Shown here: piece after piece, positions 25,590-33,737 of the stretch
How the letters are laid out: the number at the start of each line of letters is the position of its first letter
Position numbering within the stretch: the stretch's first letter is position 1
Assembly (NCBI RefSeq): GCF_035918095.1
Contig: NZ_CP109137.1
Coordinates: 6,636,001 to 6,700,000 of the forward strand
Reading direction: 5' to 3'
Length of the DNA stretch: 64,000 bases
Source: Streptomyces sp. NBC_01750
GTDB lineage: Bacteria > Actinomycetota > Actinomycetes > Streptomycetales > Streptomycetaceae
Program-made: the position numbers and the translations under genes
Notes under the pieces: model-generated
Told to the model about the DNA's origin: nothing
The model's input: the letters and a program-made list of their open reading frames with translations, nothing else
The model's database searches: none

Positions 25590-26464
25590 GAGTGCCCCTT
25601 CAGCTTGAGGGCCCTGGTGAGCAAGGCGGCGACAACGGTGAGCGTGACGATCATCAGGACCAGGTAGGTCAGGGACATCGCCCCGCTGTAGCCGGTCTGC
25701 TGATCCCGCAGCCCCTGGATGTAGAGGTAGTAGCCCGGAGTCTCCGTGGAGGAGCCCGGTCCACCGGAGGTCAGCACGTAGACGCTGTCGGAGAGCTTGG
25801 AGGCCTCGATCAGCCGGATGATGACCGCCGCGACCGACACCGGCGCCATCAGCGGGAAGGTCACCCTCCAAAAGGTGCGCCACACGTCGGCGCCGTCGAT
25901 CGCGGCGGCCATGAACGGTTCCTTGGGAAGGCTCAGCAGGCCGGCCAGCAGCAGCAGGAACATGAAGGGGGTCCACTGCCAGACCTCGACGGTCATCAGC
26001 GCGACCAGCGCCGGCCCGGACTCGGTGAGCCAGGCAACCTTGGTCAGGCCCAGCATCCCGAGTAGATCGTTCAGCGGCCCCAGCGACTCGTGGAAGATCA
26101 TCTGCCAGATGGCGGCCATCACGACGGGAGTGGTCATCATGGGGACGAGGAACAGCACCCGCCAGAACCTGCGGCCGCGTACATCGCGCCAGACGAGCAG
26201 GGCCATGCCGAATCCGATGACGTACTGGATCAGGACGGTGCCGCCGGCCAGCAGGATCAGGCGCATGATCGACGACCAGAAGCGGCTGTCGTGCAGCATC
26301 GTGGCGTAGTTGGCCCCTGCGATGAAGTCCATCTGAGGGCTGCTGACGTTCCAGCCGGAGAAGCTCACGCGAATCGTGAACAGAAGGGGGAAGATGATGA
26401 TCAGTAGGAGTGTGAGCAGTCCTGGGAGCAGGAACATGCTCTTGTGCCGGCGCAGGCCGTACAT
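25586..26464 (-). CDS. ABC transporter permease, MalF/GlpP-like
   Basis: 292 residues, six helices, with FLLPGLLTLLLIIIFPLLF as the first. EAA loop PFMAAAIDGADVWRTFWRVTFP at about 190-211. It partners the MalG-like permease. AAGGAG precedes the ATG at 26464. Transcription from the binding-protein gene has to pass a very strong hairpin at 26493-26529 to reach this gene, which would lower its expression relative to the binding protein. Confidence 0.9.
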   Translation of the reverse strand: MYGLRRHKSMFLLPGLLTLLLIIIFPLLFTIRVSFSGWNVSSPQMDFIAGANYATMLHDSRFWSSIMRLILLAGGTVLIQYVIGFGMALLVWRDVRGRRFWRVLFLVPMMTTPVVMAAIWQMIFHESLGPLNDLLGMLGLTKVAWLTESGPALVALMTVEVWQWTPFMFLLLLAGLLSLPKEPFMAAAIDGADVWRTFWRVTFPLMAPVSVAAVIIRLIEASKLSDSVYVLTSGGPGSSTETPGYYLYIQGLRDQQTGYSGAMSLTYLVLMIVTLTVVAALLTRALKLKGHS

Positions 26465-26492
26465 GGTGCTCCTTGTGGAAAGGGGCGGTCGC

Positions 26493-26529
26493 CCCCGGGT
26501 GGCCGGCCGGACCGGCCGGCCACCCGGGG
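26493..26529 (-). promoter_or_regulatory. Long hairpin between binding-protein and permease genes
   Basis: A perfect 18-bp inverted repeat (26493-26510 against 26512-26529, one-base spacer) lies in the 80-base gap. Such structures after binding-protein genes act as 3' stabilisers or partial terminators, giving an excess of binding protein over membrane subunits. That role here is inferred. Confidence 0.75.
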
Positions 26530-26544
26530 CGTCCTGTGGTCGGG

Positions 26545-28143
26545 TCAGCGGTAGTCCTCGAGCGCGACCACGTTGCGATAGGCGTCGTGGACGGTGTCCT
26601 TGCCGATCTGCTCGGTGATCTTGGCCCATTCCCTGGCCGCCTCGTCCAGCGCCTGCTGCGGCGTCTTCTGCCCCGCCAGAGCTGCGGCGACGCCGTTGGC
26701 CAGCGCGGACATGTACTGGTTGACGCCGGGGACACGCAGGTCGAAGACGCGGTTGGTGCTCTTCTCCATGCCGGAGAGCGTCTGCACGTACGACTTCGCG
26801 ACGTCCTTGTCCCAGCCCTGCTTCTCCCAGAACGCCGCATCGAAGTGGGCGTTGCGGTAGGGATTGACGCCGAAGCGGCCGATGGTCAGGTCGAGGGCGG
26901 TATTGGCCTCGTTGCTGAAGAAGCACAGGTAGTCGAAGGCCATCTTCTGGTGGCCCGAGGCCTTGGACACCGCCGAGGTCCACCCCCAGGTGAAGTACGG
27001 AGCCTGGTTCGGCTTCTTGTCCCACGCCTTTTTGGTGCGGTTGTAGACCTCGGTGGAACCGGGCAGCGCCGCCGCTTCGATCTTGTTGCGTATCTTGCTG
27101 TCCGGCTGCTGGGCCTGGATGAACGCGTCGTCCCATGAGTAGGACATCAGCGTCTGGCCGCCTCCGAAGGAGAAGATCTCGTCGCCCAGACCGAAGTTGG
27201 CGCCACCGGGTGCCCAGGTCGACTTGGCCTTCACCATGTCGTCGAGAGCGCGTACGAAGCCGGGGGTGTTGATCAGAGGCTTCATGGTGTCCAGGTCGAA
27301 GAAGACGCCCCCCTTGACGTCCGGGTTCTTCACGTACGGTGCCGCCCGGCTGATGAAGGCGGAGAACGTCAGGTCGTCACGCTTGGTCACCTCGGCACTG
27401 CCGAAGTTGGGCTTGCCGTCGCCGTCGACGTCCTTGCCGCTGAAGAACTTGGCGACCTCCTGGTATTCGGCCCACGTCTTGGGCGTGCGCAGGTCCTTGC
27501 CAGTGGCCGCCTTGTACGCCGCCTGCTGCTTCGGGTCCTTCAGTACGTCCGTGCGGACCTTGAGGTAATGCCGGTCACCGTCCACGGGGTACTGCACGAC
27601 CTGCCCGTTCCAGGTGGCCACGTCCATATAGGCCTTCGTGACGTCCTTCATGCCGGGGGTGTCCAGGTACTCCTGCGGCACCGGGGCCAGATACGGGGCC
27701 ATGTCGCCGATCCACAAGGAGGGGTAGAACATGACGTCGTACGCCGGCTGGTTCGCTTGCAGGGGCGTGAGGATCTTCTGGTGCAGCTCCCCGAACGGGA
27801 CGTTGACCACCTCCACCTTCGCCCCGGTGATCTCCTCGAACTGCCTGGCATGCAGCTTGGTCGGCTCGCCGATGACGGGGACGGCATGGCTGATGATCTT
27901 CAGCGTCTGCCCGGAGTAGTCCTTACGGCTGATCGACTCGTAACTGCAGGAACCCGGTACGTCCTTGACCTTCGTGGCCGGGTAGTCCTCGCCGTACTTT
28001 CTGTAGCTGATGTCCGAACCCTGCTTGAACAGCGCCGGCTTGTCGGGCTTGCTCTCCGCCTTGTCCTGGCCGGTACATCCTGTGGCGGTGAGGGCCACGA
28101 CGGCCGCGGCGGCGATCATGCCCTTGTACGAGTTGTTGCGCAT
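26545..28143 (-). CDS. Extracellular solute-binding lipoprotein, GlpV-like
   Basis: 532 residues from ATG 28143 (GAAGGAG upstream; an ATG at 28164 is also in frame). The N-terminus is a lipoprotein signal: RNNSYK, a hydrophobic stretch AAAAVVALTA and lipobox TATGC, so it is anchored outside the membrane. The rest is a family-1 binding protein: ITGAKVEVVNVPFGELHQKI, QANQPAYDVMFYPSLWIGDM, KTWAEYQEVAKFF. It is larger than sugar-binding proteins of the UgpB/MalE class but similar in size to rhizobial GlpV, consistent with the paired GlpS/GlpT ATPases. The ligand is not known; a polyol or glycerol phosphate is plausible. Confidence 0.88.
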   Translation of the reverse strand: MRNNSYKGMIAAAAVVALTATGCTGQDKAESKPDKPALFKQGSDISYRKYGEDYPATKVKDVPGSCSYESISRKDYSGQTLKIISHAVPVIGEPTKLHARQFEEITGAKVEVVNVPFGELHQKILTPLQANQPAYDVMFYPSLWIGDMAPYLAPVPQEYLDTPGMKDVTKAYMDVATWNGQVVQYPVDGDRHYLKVRTDVLKDPKQQAAYKAATGKDLRTPKTWAEYQEVAKFFSGKDVDGDGKPNFGSAEVTKRDDLTFSAFISRAAPYVKNPDVKGGVFFDLDTMKPLINTPGFVRALDDMVKAKSTWAPGGANFGLGDEIFSFGGGQTLMSYSWDDAFIQAQQPDSKIRNKIEAAALPGSTEVYNRTKKAWDKKPNQAPYFTWGWTSAVSKASGHQKMAFDYLCFFSNEANTALDLTIGRFGVNPYRNAHFDAAFWEKQGWDKDVAKSYVQTLSGMEKSTNRVFDLRVPGVNQYMSALANGVAAALAGQKTPQQALDEAAREWAKITEQIGKDTVHDAYRNVVALEDYR

Positions 28144-28160
28144 GGGTCTGCTCCTTCGAC

Positions 28161-29186
28161 TCACGGGATCAAGATCGCTCGGCCGCGGACGGCACCGGCG
28201 GACAAGTCTTCGAGGGCGTCACGGAAGGACGCCAGGGGGTACCGCTGGGTGTGCAGGCTGACCTTGCCCTGGGCTGCCAGGACCATCAGCTCGGAGAGGT
28301 CGTTGTAGGACCCCACGAGGTTGCCGATGAAGTTGATCTCGGTGGAGATGACGTCGATCGTCGGAACGTCGAGACGGCCGCCGTAGCCGATGACGTAGTA
28401 GTTGCCGTTGCGGCGCAGGCAGGCCACGCCGGTCTCGACGGCACCGCCCTCGCCCACGAAGTCCAGAACCGCCTCGGCCCCGTGCCCGCCGGTGAGTTCC
28501 AGGACGCGTCCGCTCTCACTCCCGTCCGCGACCAGCGTGTGTTCGGCGCCCAGTTCCTTGGCGAGGGCAAGAGCGTCCGGGCTTCGGTCGATCACGATCA
28601 TCTCGACCGGCGACAGGGCCCGGAGCACTTGGATGCCGATGTGCCCGAGACCTCCGGCGCCGATCACCACGGCCCGATCGCCCGGTCGCAGGACCCGGGC
28701 CGCCTTGGCGACAGCGTGGTACGCCGTCAGCCCGGCATCGGCCAGGGCCGCAACCGAGGCCGGCTCAAGGGACGGGTCGAGTGCCACCACTGAGCGGGCG
28801 GTGGTCTTCAGGTACTCCGCGTAGCCCCCGTCGGTGTCGATGCCCGGGAAGGCCGAGTTCATACAGTGCACGTCGTCGCCGGCCCGGCAGGCACGGCACA
28901 GACCGCAGGTCACGAGAGGGTGCAGGATGACAGGGTCGCCGACCTTGACGTTGGTGACGGCCTGTCCCACCTCCTGCACCCAGCCGGCATTCTCATGACC
29001 GATGGTGTAGGGCAGGACGACCCCGCTCTTGTCGCTCCACTGTCCTTCGAGAATGTGCAGATCGGTGCGGCAGACCCCCGCGCCCCCGACCTTCACGATC
29101 ACATCCAGCGGACCGGTGATCTGCGGGTCCGGCACATTCACGAGCACTGGCGGCTCGTCGTACTCGATGACCTGCACGGCTTTCAT
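28161..29186 (-). CDS. Zinc-dependent NAD(P) alcohol dehydrogenase
   Basis: 341-residue medium-chain dehydrogenase. Catalytic zinc ligands: Cys39 in GVCRTDLH and His64-Glu65 in IGHENAGWV. The structural zinc lobe has Cys94, 97, 100 and 108. Nucleotide fold VVIGAGGLGHIGIQV followed by acidic VIDRS at the end of the second strand, pointing to NAD rather than NADP. It is first in the operon; the binding-protein start lies 17 bases beyond its stop. Context suggests it oxidises the imported alcohol or polyol or its product. GGGAG precedes the ATG. Confidence 0.9.
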   Translation of the reverse strand: MKAVQVIEYDEPPVLVNVPDPQITGPLDVIVKVGGAGVCRTDLHILEGQWSDKSGVVLPYTIGHENAGWVQEVGQAVTNVKVGDPVILHPLVTCGLCRACRAGDDVHCMNSAFPGIDTDGGYAEYLKTTARSVVALDPSLEPASVAALADAGLTAYHAVAKAARVLRPGDRAVVIGAGGLGHIGIQVLRALSPVEMIVIDRSPDALALAKELGAEHTLVADGSESGRVLELTGGHGAEAVLDFVGEGGAVETGVACLRRNGNYYVIGYGGRLDVPTIDVISTEINFIGNLVGSYNDLSELMVLAAQGKVSLHTQRYPLASFRDALEDLSAGAVRGRAILIP

Positions 29187-29274
29187 GGCGCTCCCTGCGA
29201 ATCGGCGGGGTGGATGGTGCGCCGATTACACAGCCCGCCGCGCGCAGGCCGATGTCTCAGAAGCGGTCCGCGGA

Positions 29275-29291
29275 TGTATCAATGTGATACA
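29275..29291. promoter_or_regulatory. Perfect 7-3-7 palindromic operator candidate
   Basis: TGTATCA-ATG-TGATACA lies midway in the 180-base region between the divergent dehydrogenase and regulator genes, about 85 and 75 bases from their starts. A palindrome of this form fits binding by a dimer with Fis-type HTH domains such as the adjacent regulator. That pairing is inferred. Confidence 0.65.
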
Positions 29292-29366
29292 GGCCATAGG
29301 CGCGGCGTCATCGAGGTGCTCCAATCACTCCACCGAGGGATGACGCGCGCGATACGGGAGTGTTAA

Positions 29367-31151
29367 ATGCCCCGACATCAACCTGGCAGCTCTCTGACAG
29401 CAGCCAGAGAGCTTTACCAGGAGATCACCAAGGATCCGAGCGCCCGCCCGCTCGTGGTCGCCTCCTGGCAGCGCTCGATCGAGTACCAGGTGAAGTCGAG
29501 CTGCATCGACGCTCCCTACCTCGAGAACCCCAATCTGGACAGCCCGCTCGCCAAAGCGGCGCTACCGATCCTGAACGCGCTGCACGAGCAACTGGCCGAC
29601 GACCCGGTGTCCACGATGGTCACCGACCGCAACGGCGTGGTGCTGTCCCGCATGGTCTCCCAGCAGGCTCTGACGACGCGGCTGAACCGAGTGCAGCTGG
29701 CCCCGGGCCACGTGTTCGCCGAGCGCTACGTGGGCACCAACGGCATCGGGACCGCACTGGCCAGCGGCCGCCCGGTCATGATCGCCGGAAGTCAGCACTA
29801 CGTCGAGGCGCTGCGGGACTTCTACTGCGCGGCCGTGCCGATCCTGCATCCCACCCGGCGCACCCTGCTGGGAGCCTTCAACCTGACCACGGCCCGTCAG
29901 GGCTCAGCCGGCATGCTCATGGCCCTGGCCCGCTCTGTCGCGGGCCAGATCGAAAGTGAGATCGCCGCGATCAGCTCGCGACGGGAACGGGCCCTGTTCC
30001 AGGACTACATGGACGCGTGCTCCTCGGTGCGCCCCGGACCTGTTCTGGCCATCAATCGCGATGTCGTCATGATGAACGAGCAGCTGAGATCGGCCGTTAC
30101 AGGGACGGATCACTACGCACTGCTCGACCACGCACGTGAGATCGCCGACGACCTCCGGTTCGAAGGTACCCGGAGCATCGCACTCCCCTCCGGACGCATC
30201 GCCGAGCTCCGGGTGAGCCGTAGCCGGCGCGAGGACAGCGACGCGGGCACCATCTTCCGAATCCGGGTCATCGGGCGTCCCCAGTCCGGACCGGTCGCTT
30301 CCGCTGGATCCACACGATCGGGCCTGGGCCTGGTGGGCTCCTCCCCGCGATGGCTGAGCGCGGTCGCCGAAACCGAAGCGGCGTTCGTCGCCGGGTCCTG
30401 GCTTCATCTCGTGGGAGAAGCCGGGGCCGGGAAGGGGACGCTGATCGAAGCCCTCCACCGAGCCAAAGGTGCCGGGCGCCGGCTCGAGAGGGTGGAAGCG
30501 CCGCTGTCGGAGTCGACGCACGCCACCGAGCAATGGCTGCGCAACGTCCGCGAGCTGCTGGCCGAGCCGTCGAACGTGGTCGTCCTGCGCGATGTCCACC
30601 TTCTTGCCGCCCACTCGCGCCAGCAGCTGCGAAGCCTCCTGACACACCTGGACACGACCGCCACCGGGCAACTGATCATGACCAGCCAACCGTCCATGGT
30701 CACGACCGACGACGTGCTCGACCGTCTGTGCGACGCCTCGGTAGAGGTGCCTCCCCTCCGTCATCGCTATGGAGACATCGAGCACCTGGTCCGGTTCTTC
30801 CTGCTCAAATACAGGCCGAGCGGAGAGAGCAGCTGCTCCCCGGATGCGCTGACGATGCTGCAGCGCTGCCCCTGGCCGGAGAATGTCCGGCAGCTCGAGT
30901 CGGTGATCCGTGGCCTGGCGCGGCGGCAGTCCGTCCGGATCCTGCGAGTGGAGGATCTCCCGCCGGAATGCCGGGTGTCCTCGCACAAAGTCCTGACCAC
31001 CATCGAAGCGCTGGAACGGGACGCCATTCTCCGAGGGCTGATGGACCGCAGCTCCAACGTCCAGCGCACCGCACAGGATCTCGGCATCTCCCGCGCCACC
31101 ATGTACCGCAAGATGCGCCGTTACGGGATCGTCCCGTCGAGCCTCACCTAG
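29367..31151 (+). CDS. AcoR-like GAF/AAA+/Fis transcriptional regulator without GAFTGA
   Basis: 594 residues. A GAF-type sensor (about 60-215, VSTMVTDRNGVVLSRM, YVGTNGIGTALASGRPVMI) is typical of regulators sensing small alcohols, ketones or aromatics. An AAA+ domain (about 320-500) has Walker A-like GEAGAGKGTL and VVVLRDVHLL, and a C-terminal Fis HTH (about 555-590) reads TAQDLGISRATMYRKM. The GAFTGA loop that contacts sigma-54 is absent, as expected in actinomycetes, which lack sigma-54. It is divergent from the ADH/ABC operon with a palindrome between them, so it most likely controls that operon. GGGAG precedes the ATG. Confidence 0.85.
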   Translation: MPRHQPGSSLTAARELYQEITKDPSARPLVVASWQRSIEYQVKSSCIDAPYLENPNLDSPLAKAALPILNALHEQLADDPVSTMVTDRNGVVLSRMVSQQALTTRLNRVQLAPGHVFAERYVGTNGIGTALASGRPVMIAGSQHYVEALRDFYCAAVPILHPTRRTLLGAFNLTTARQGSAGMLMALARSVAGQIESEIAAISSRRERALFQDYMDACSSVRPGPVLAINRDVVMMNEQLRSAVTGTDHYALLDHAREIADDLRFEGTRSIALPSGRIAELRVSRSRREDSDAGTIFRIRVIGRPQSGPVASAGSTRSGLGLVGSSPRWLSAVAETEAAFVAGSWLHLVGEAGAGKGTLIEALHRAKGAGRRLERVEAPLSESTHATEQWLRNVRELLAEPSNVVVLRDVHLLAAHSRQQLRSLLTHLDTTATGQLIMTSQPSMVTTDDVLDRLCDASVEVPPLRHRYGDIEHLVRFFLLKYRPSGESSCSPDALTMLQRCPWPENVRQLESVIRGLARRQSVRILRVEDLPPECRVSSHKVLTTIEALERDAILRGLMDRSSNVQRTAQDLGISRATMYRKMRRYGIVPSSLT

Positions 31152-31682
31152 GACTCCCACCGGCGTTCCCCAGTGGCGTACTGGAGGGCGCGCCGGCCGT
31201 GCTCTCCAGCAATCGGATCGACGCCGATATCTCCATGGCGGTCTACGGCACCGTCGCCTCCTGTGTGCGGGGCGCCCGTCGACTCGGAGATCGGCCTGAA
31301 CCAGCTGCTGTGGGCGAGAGGGTGGTGCAGTCAGGAGGAAGCGCGCTCCGAACTGGCCCCTGCAGACGGCCTGGCTGATGAAGACCAGCCGTTGCCCGAT
31401 GTATGAGCTGTCTCGGAGAGGCCGCCCGCAAGGACGATCCGCAATAGCGGTTCGAAATTTGCCTGGACTCCGTCCTTGACGGTATCGCCGATCGGCCGAA
31501 AATCGATCACGTACCGTCCGAAATGTGACGGACGTCGATCGGTTCAAGCCGATCGACATATACAGGACAGCTCCGTCAGGGAAATGGAAGGCCCGCTACA
31601 GAGGATTGACATAGAACGGGCCTTTCCTTGCCTGTCGTGGAATCCGCGAAATATATTCGCCCCACTTTGAGACGGGGGCAAC
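31152..31682. other. 530-base intergenic region between the regulator and the polyketide cluster
   Basis: No gene supported. Around 31170-31270 one plus frame has coding-like codons (DADISMAVYGTVASCVR), perhaps a remnant. From 31488 to 31560 CGATCGG/CCGATCG half-sites occur at least three times, two of them forming the hairpin listed separately. TTGACA at about 31606 is a possible -35 for the next gene, without a clear -10. Confidence 0.4.
31534..31557. promoter_or_regulatory. Inverted repeat upstream of the OvmZ-like gene
   Basis: GTCGATCGG, a six-base spacer TTCAAG, then CCGATCGAC: a perfect 9-6-9 palindrome 126 bases before the next start. A further copy of the CGATCGG half-site lies about 48 bases upstream. 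With no T-tract and no gene ending immediately before it, an operator is as likely as a terminator. Confidence 0.5.
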
Positions 31683-32582
31683 ATGACACGCGAATTCAAT
31701 GACACGACACGGGCGCTCTACGCGGTGGCGGAGCTCGCGGAATGCGAGGGCATCGCATGCCGCGGCAAGAGTGAGGCATCGGCGCGTCCCCGAGACCTCA
31801 CCGCGGCCGGAACCCGGCTCTGCCCGGCCTGCGTCCTCCACCTGACCAGCGATCTGACGCGGCTGCCCCGCCTGTACGACGAGTGCGGACTGCTCCTTGG
31901 GGGCTCCGACCGGCCGCGCGAACGTACGTCCGGCGGCGGCTCGTTGCCCGGGCTCCCCTTCAACACCGCGGCGGCCGAGGCCCGCTCCGTGATCCTCGGT
32001 GTGCTGCGTTCCTGGGCCGGGCTGGTCGTCGGGGAGCGGGTCGTCGCCGCGCCCCGGGACACGGTGGCCGGCGTCGTCGAGTTCCTGATCCGGCACGCCG
32101 GGTGGCTGGCCGCCCACGAAGCCGCGGGGGAGCTGTCCGGGGAGGTGGCGCGAGCGGTACGCCGGGCGCGGTATGTGATCGACCCGTCCCCCGGCCGAGG
32201 CATGCAGGTCGGGACGTGCGTCGTGGCGGACTGCGAGGGCGGGCTGACGGCCGTGGTGCGCGCCGACCGGGCCGATCCGCCGGTCGAGATCAGCTGCGCC
32301 GCGGTTCCCTCCCACCGCTGGTCCGCGCAGGAGTGGATGGCGCTGAGCCGCGGCGCGTCGGCGGACCGGACGGAGCGGTCGGCCGGCCCGGCGCTCCCGG
32401 CGCCGACGGTGCGGTGGCTGAGCGCCCGGGACATCTCCCTGCTGTGGGGGATTCCCTCCGGCAGCGTGTACCGCCATGCCAGCGAACAGCGGTGGCGGCG
32501 GCGCAGCGGCAAGGGCCGCACGTTCTACCACGAGGAGGATGTCCTGCGGTCTCTCGGAGCGCGCACTGGCGGTCGCTCCTGA
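31683..32582 (+). CDS. OvmZ-like zinc-ribbon/helix-turn-helix protein
   Basis: 299 residues. Cys residues in AECEGIACRGK and LCPACVLHL form a short N-terminal zinc-ribbon-like module. A helical middle (VILGVLRSWAGLVV, FLIRHAGWLAAHEAAGEL) and a small beta region (GTCVVADCEGGLTAVVRADR) follow. The C-terminal 60 residues form a MerR/excisionase-type HTH: WLSARDISLLWGIPSGSVYRHASEQRW and FYHEEDVLRSL. Similar proteins, named OvmZ after the oviedomycin cluster, are common beside streptomycete gene clusters and phages; function unproven. Its place at the edge of the cluster suggests a regulator. Confidence 0.6.
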   Translation: MTREFNDTTRALYAVAELAECEGIACRGKSEASARPRDLTAAGTRLCPACVLHLTSDLTRLPRLYDECGLLLGGSDRPRERTSGGGSLPGLPFNTAAAEARSVILGVLRSWAGLVVGERVVAAPRDTVAGVVEFLIRHAGWLAAHEAAGELSGEVARAVRRARYVIDPSPGRGMQVGTCVVADCEGGLTAVVRADRADPPVEISCAAVPSHRWSAQEWMALSRGASADRTERSAGPALPAPTVRWLSARDISLLWGIPSGSVYRHASEQRWRRRSGKGRTFYHEEDVLRSLGARTGGRS

Positions 32583-32983
32583 CGGATCGGACCTCCAGGA
32601 ACGAGCGGGCACGGCCTCGGCGCCGTGCCCGCTCTCGTTTTCCGGCAAATATGCGAGCGCGTGTGAAACCGCGTCGCATGCGCACCCTGGCCAGGTGAAA
32701 CCGCGTTGCCGCACAGGGGGATTTAACCATTCTCTGACTCGGCCCTGTCGCTGCTTTGAGAAAGCGGCATTGACATTCTCCGGTTCTTCGAAGAAGCTGA
32801 TCACTAACTTCCTCAGAACTGTGTCGGTTCACCGGCCGGGATAATCGACGGCCGTTTGGGGGATATTCCTCATCCGGCCCGAAGTGAAATCACTGAATTT
32901 CTCGCGCGGCGCACCGACGGGATATTCCGGTGCGCCGCTTCGGTGTACCCATCTCATTTCGACGTCTCCCCGAGGGCGCAGCC
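32583..32983. other. Promoter region of the polyketide operon
   Basis: No gene. A 12-bp direct repeat GTGAAACCGCGT occurs at 32663-32674 and 32695-32706 (32-base period, about three helical turns). TTCTTCGAAGAA at 32784-32795 is a perfect palindrome just after TTGACA at 32770-32775. GATAAT at 32840-32845 is the best -10-like element. The polyketide operon promoter probably lies here, but no complete consensus pair is visible. Confidence 0.45.
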
Positions 32984-33390
32984 ATGGACGCATCAGTCAT
33001 CGTCGCCGGAGCGGGTCCCGCCGGTCTCATGCTCGACCGGCGCGGACTGCTGAACCGCTTCGGTGACATCGGCACCAGCGACGCGGGGCACTTCGGGAGT
33101 TGGTGACCGGCAACCGCAAGACCAGCCGCACCCAGGAACTGCACGCGGGGAGGGGCGTTCTGCTCGACCTGGAGGACAACGCCGTCCTCCGCGGCCGGGC
33201 GTCGTCGGGCTGGTCCGACCGTGTGGACGTCGTGACCGCGGCTCCCCACGGGCTCCGGCCCGGCAGCCCGCGCACCGGCACATCGGCCGTCCTCGTACGC
33301 CCCGACGGGCACATGGCCCGGGCCGCGCCCGGCAGCCACCACACCTGCCCATGGCGCTCGAACACTGCTTCGCCCCTCCCGAATCCGACC
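32984..33390 (+). pseudogene. Deletion-ridden PgaE-like FAD hydroxylase (canonical E position)
   Basis: Starts as a normal aromatic hydroxylase (DASVIVAGAGPAGLML, the FAD-binding GxGxxG), then jumps to DRRGLLNRFGDIGTSDAGHFG, which belongs about 40 residues further on. It then jumps, with a frameshift and stop at 33104-33106, to the C-terminal domain: ELVTGNRKTSRTQELHAGRG, VLLDLEDN, WSDRVDVVTA, AVLVRPDGHM. A further frameshift near 33335 precedes the last segment LPMALEHCFAPPESD. More than half of a 490-residue enzyme is missing, including the active site and the second FAD motif. In angucycline clusters an intact hydroxylase normally sits here, directly before the cyclase gene. Confidence 0.8.
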
Positions 33391-33410
33391 ATCCCGATAA
33401 GGAGATGTGG

Positions 33411-33737
33411 ATGCACAGCACGTTGATCGTGGCCCGGATGGAACCCCACTCGGCCGCGGAGGTCGCGAGCCTCTTCGGCGCGTTCGACGACACGGAGATG
33501 CCGCATCGGATGGGAACCAGGCGCCGAGAGCTCTTCTCGTACCGTGGCTTGTATTTCCACCTGCAGGACTTCGACGGCGAAGACGGTGGCGAGCGCATCG
33601 AGGAGGCGAAGACCGACTCCCGGTTCGTCACCATCAGCAACGACCTGAAACCGTTCATCACGGCCTACGACCCGGCCGCCTGGCGCTCTCCCGCCGACGC
33701 CATGGCGGAGCGCTTCTACCACTGGACCGCACGGTGA
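33411..33737 (+). CDS. TcmI-family polyketide cyclase (F-type)
   Basis: 108 residues, the normal size for TcmI/UrdF-type cyclases (ferredoxin-like fold). [10 protein letters not shown] opens the first strand; [20 protein letters not shown] and [15 protein letters not shown] are the conserved core, and the tail reads FYHWTAR. It acts in the cytoplasm on the poly-beta-keto intermediate, closing the later rings. AAGGAG sits six bases before the ATG at 33411; an ATG at 33405 is too close to the ribosome site. The stop overlaps the KS-alpha GTG (GTGA). Confidence 0.9.
   Translation: MHSTLIVARMEPHSAAEVASLFGAFDDTEMPHRMGTRRRELFSYRGLYFHLQDFDGEDGGERIEEAKTDSRFVTISNDLKPFITAYDPAAWRSPADAMAERFYHWTAR

Noticed and set aside
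31170..31378. A gene after the AcoR-like regulator
   Set aside because: Coding-like for about 30 codons only, no start or ribosome site, no homology; kept as part of the intergenic description.
32661..32706. CRISPR-like repeats
   Set aside because: Only two copies of a 12-mer with one spacer and no cas genes; more consistent with regulatory sites.
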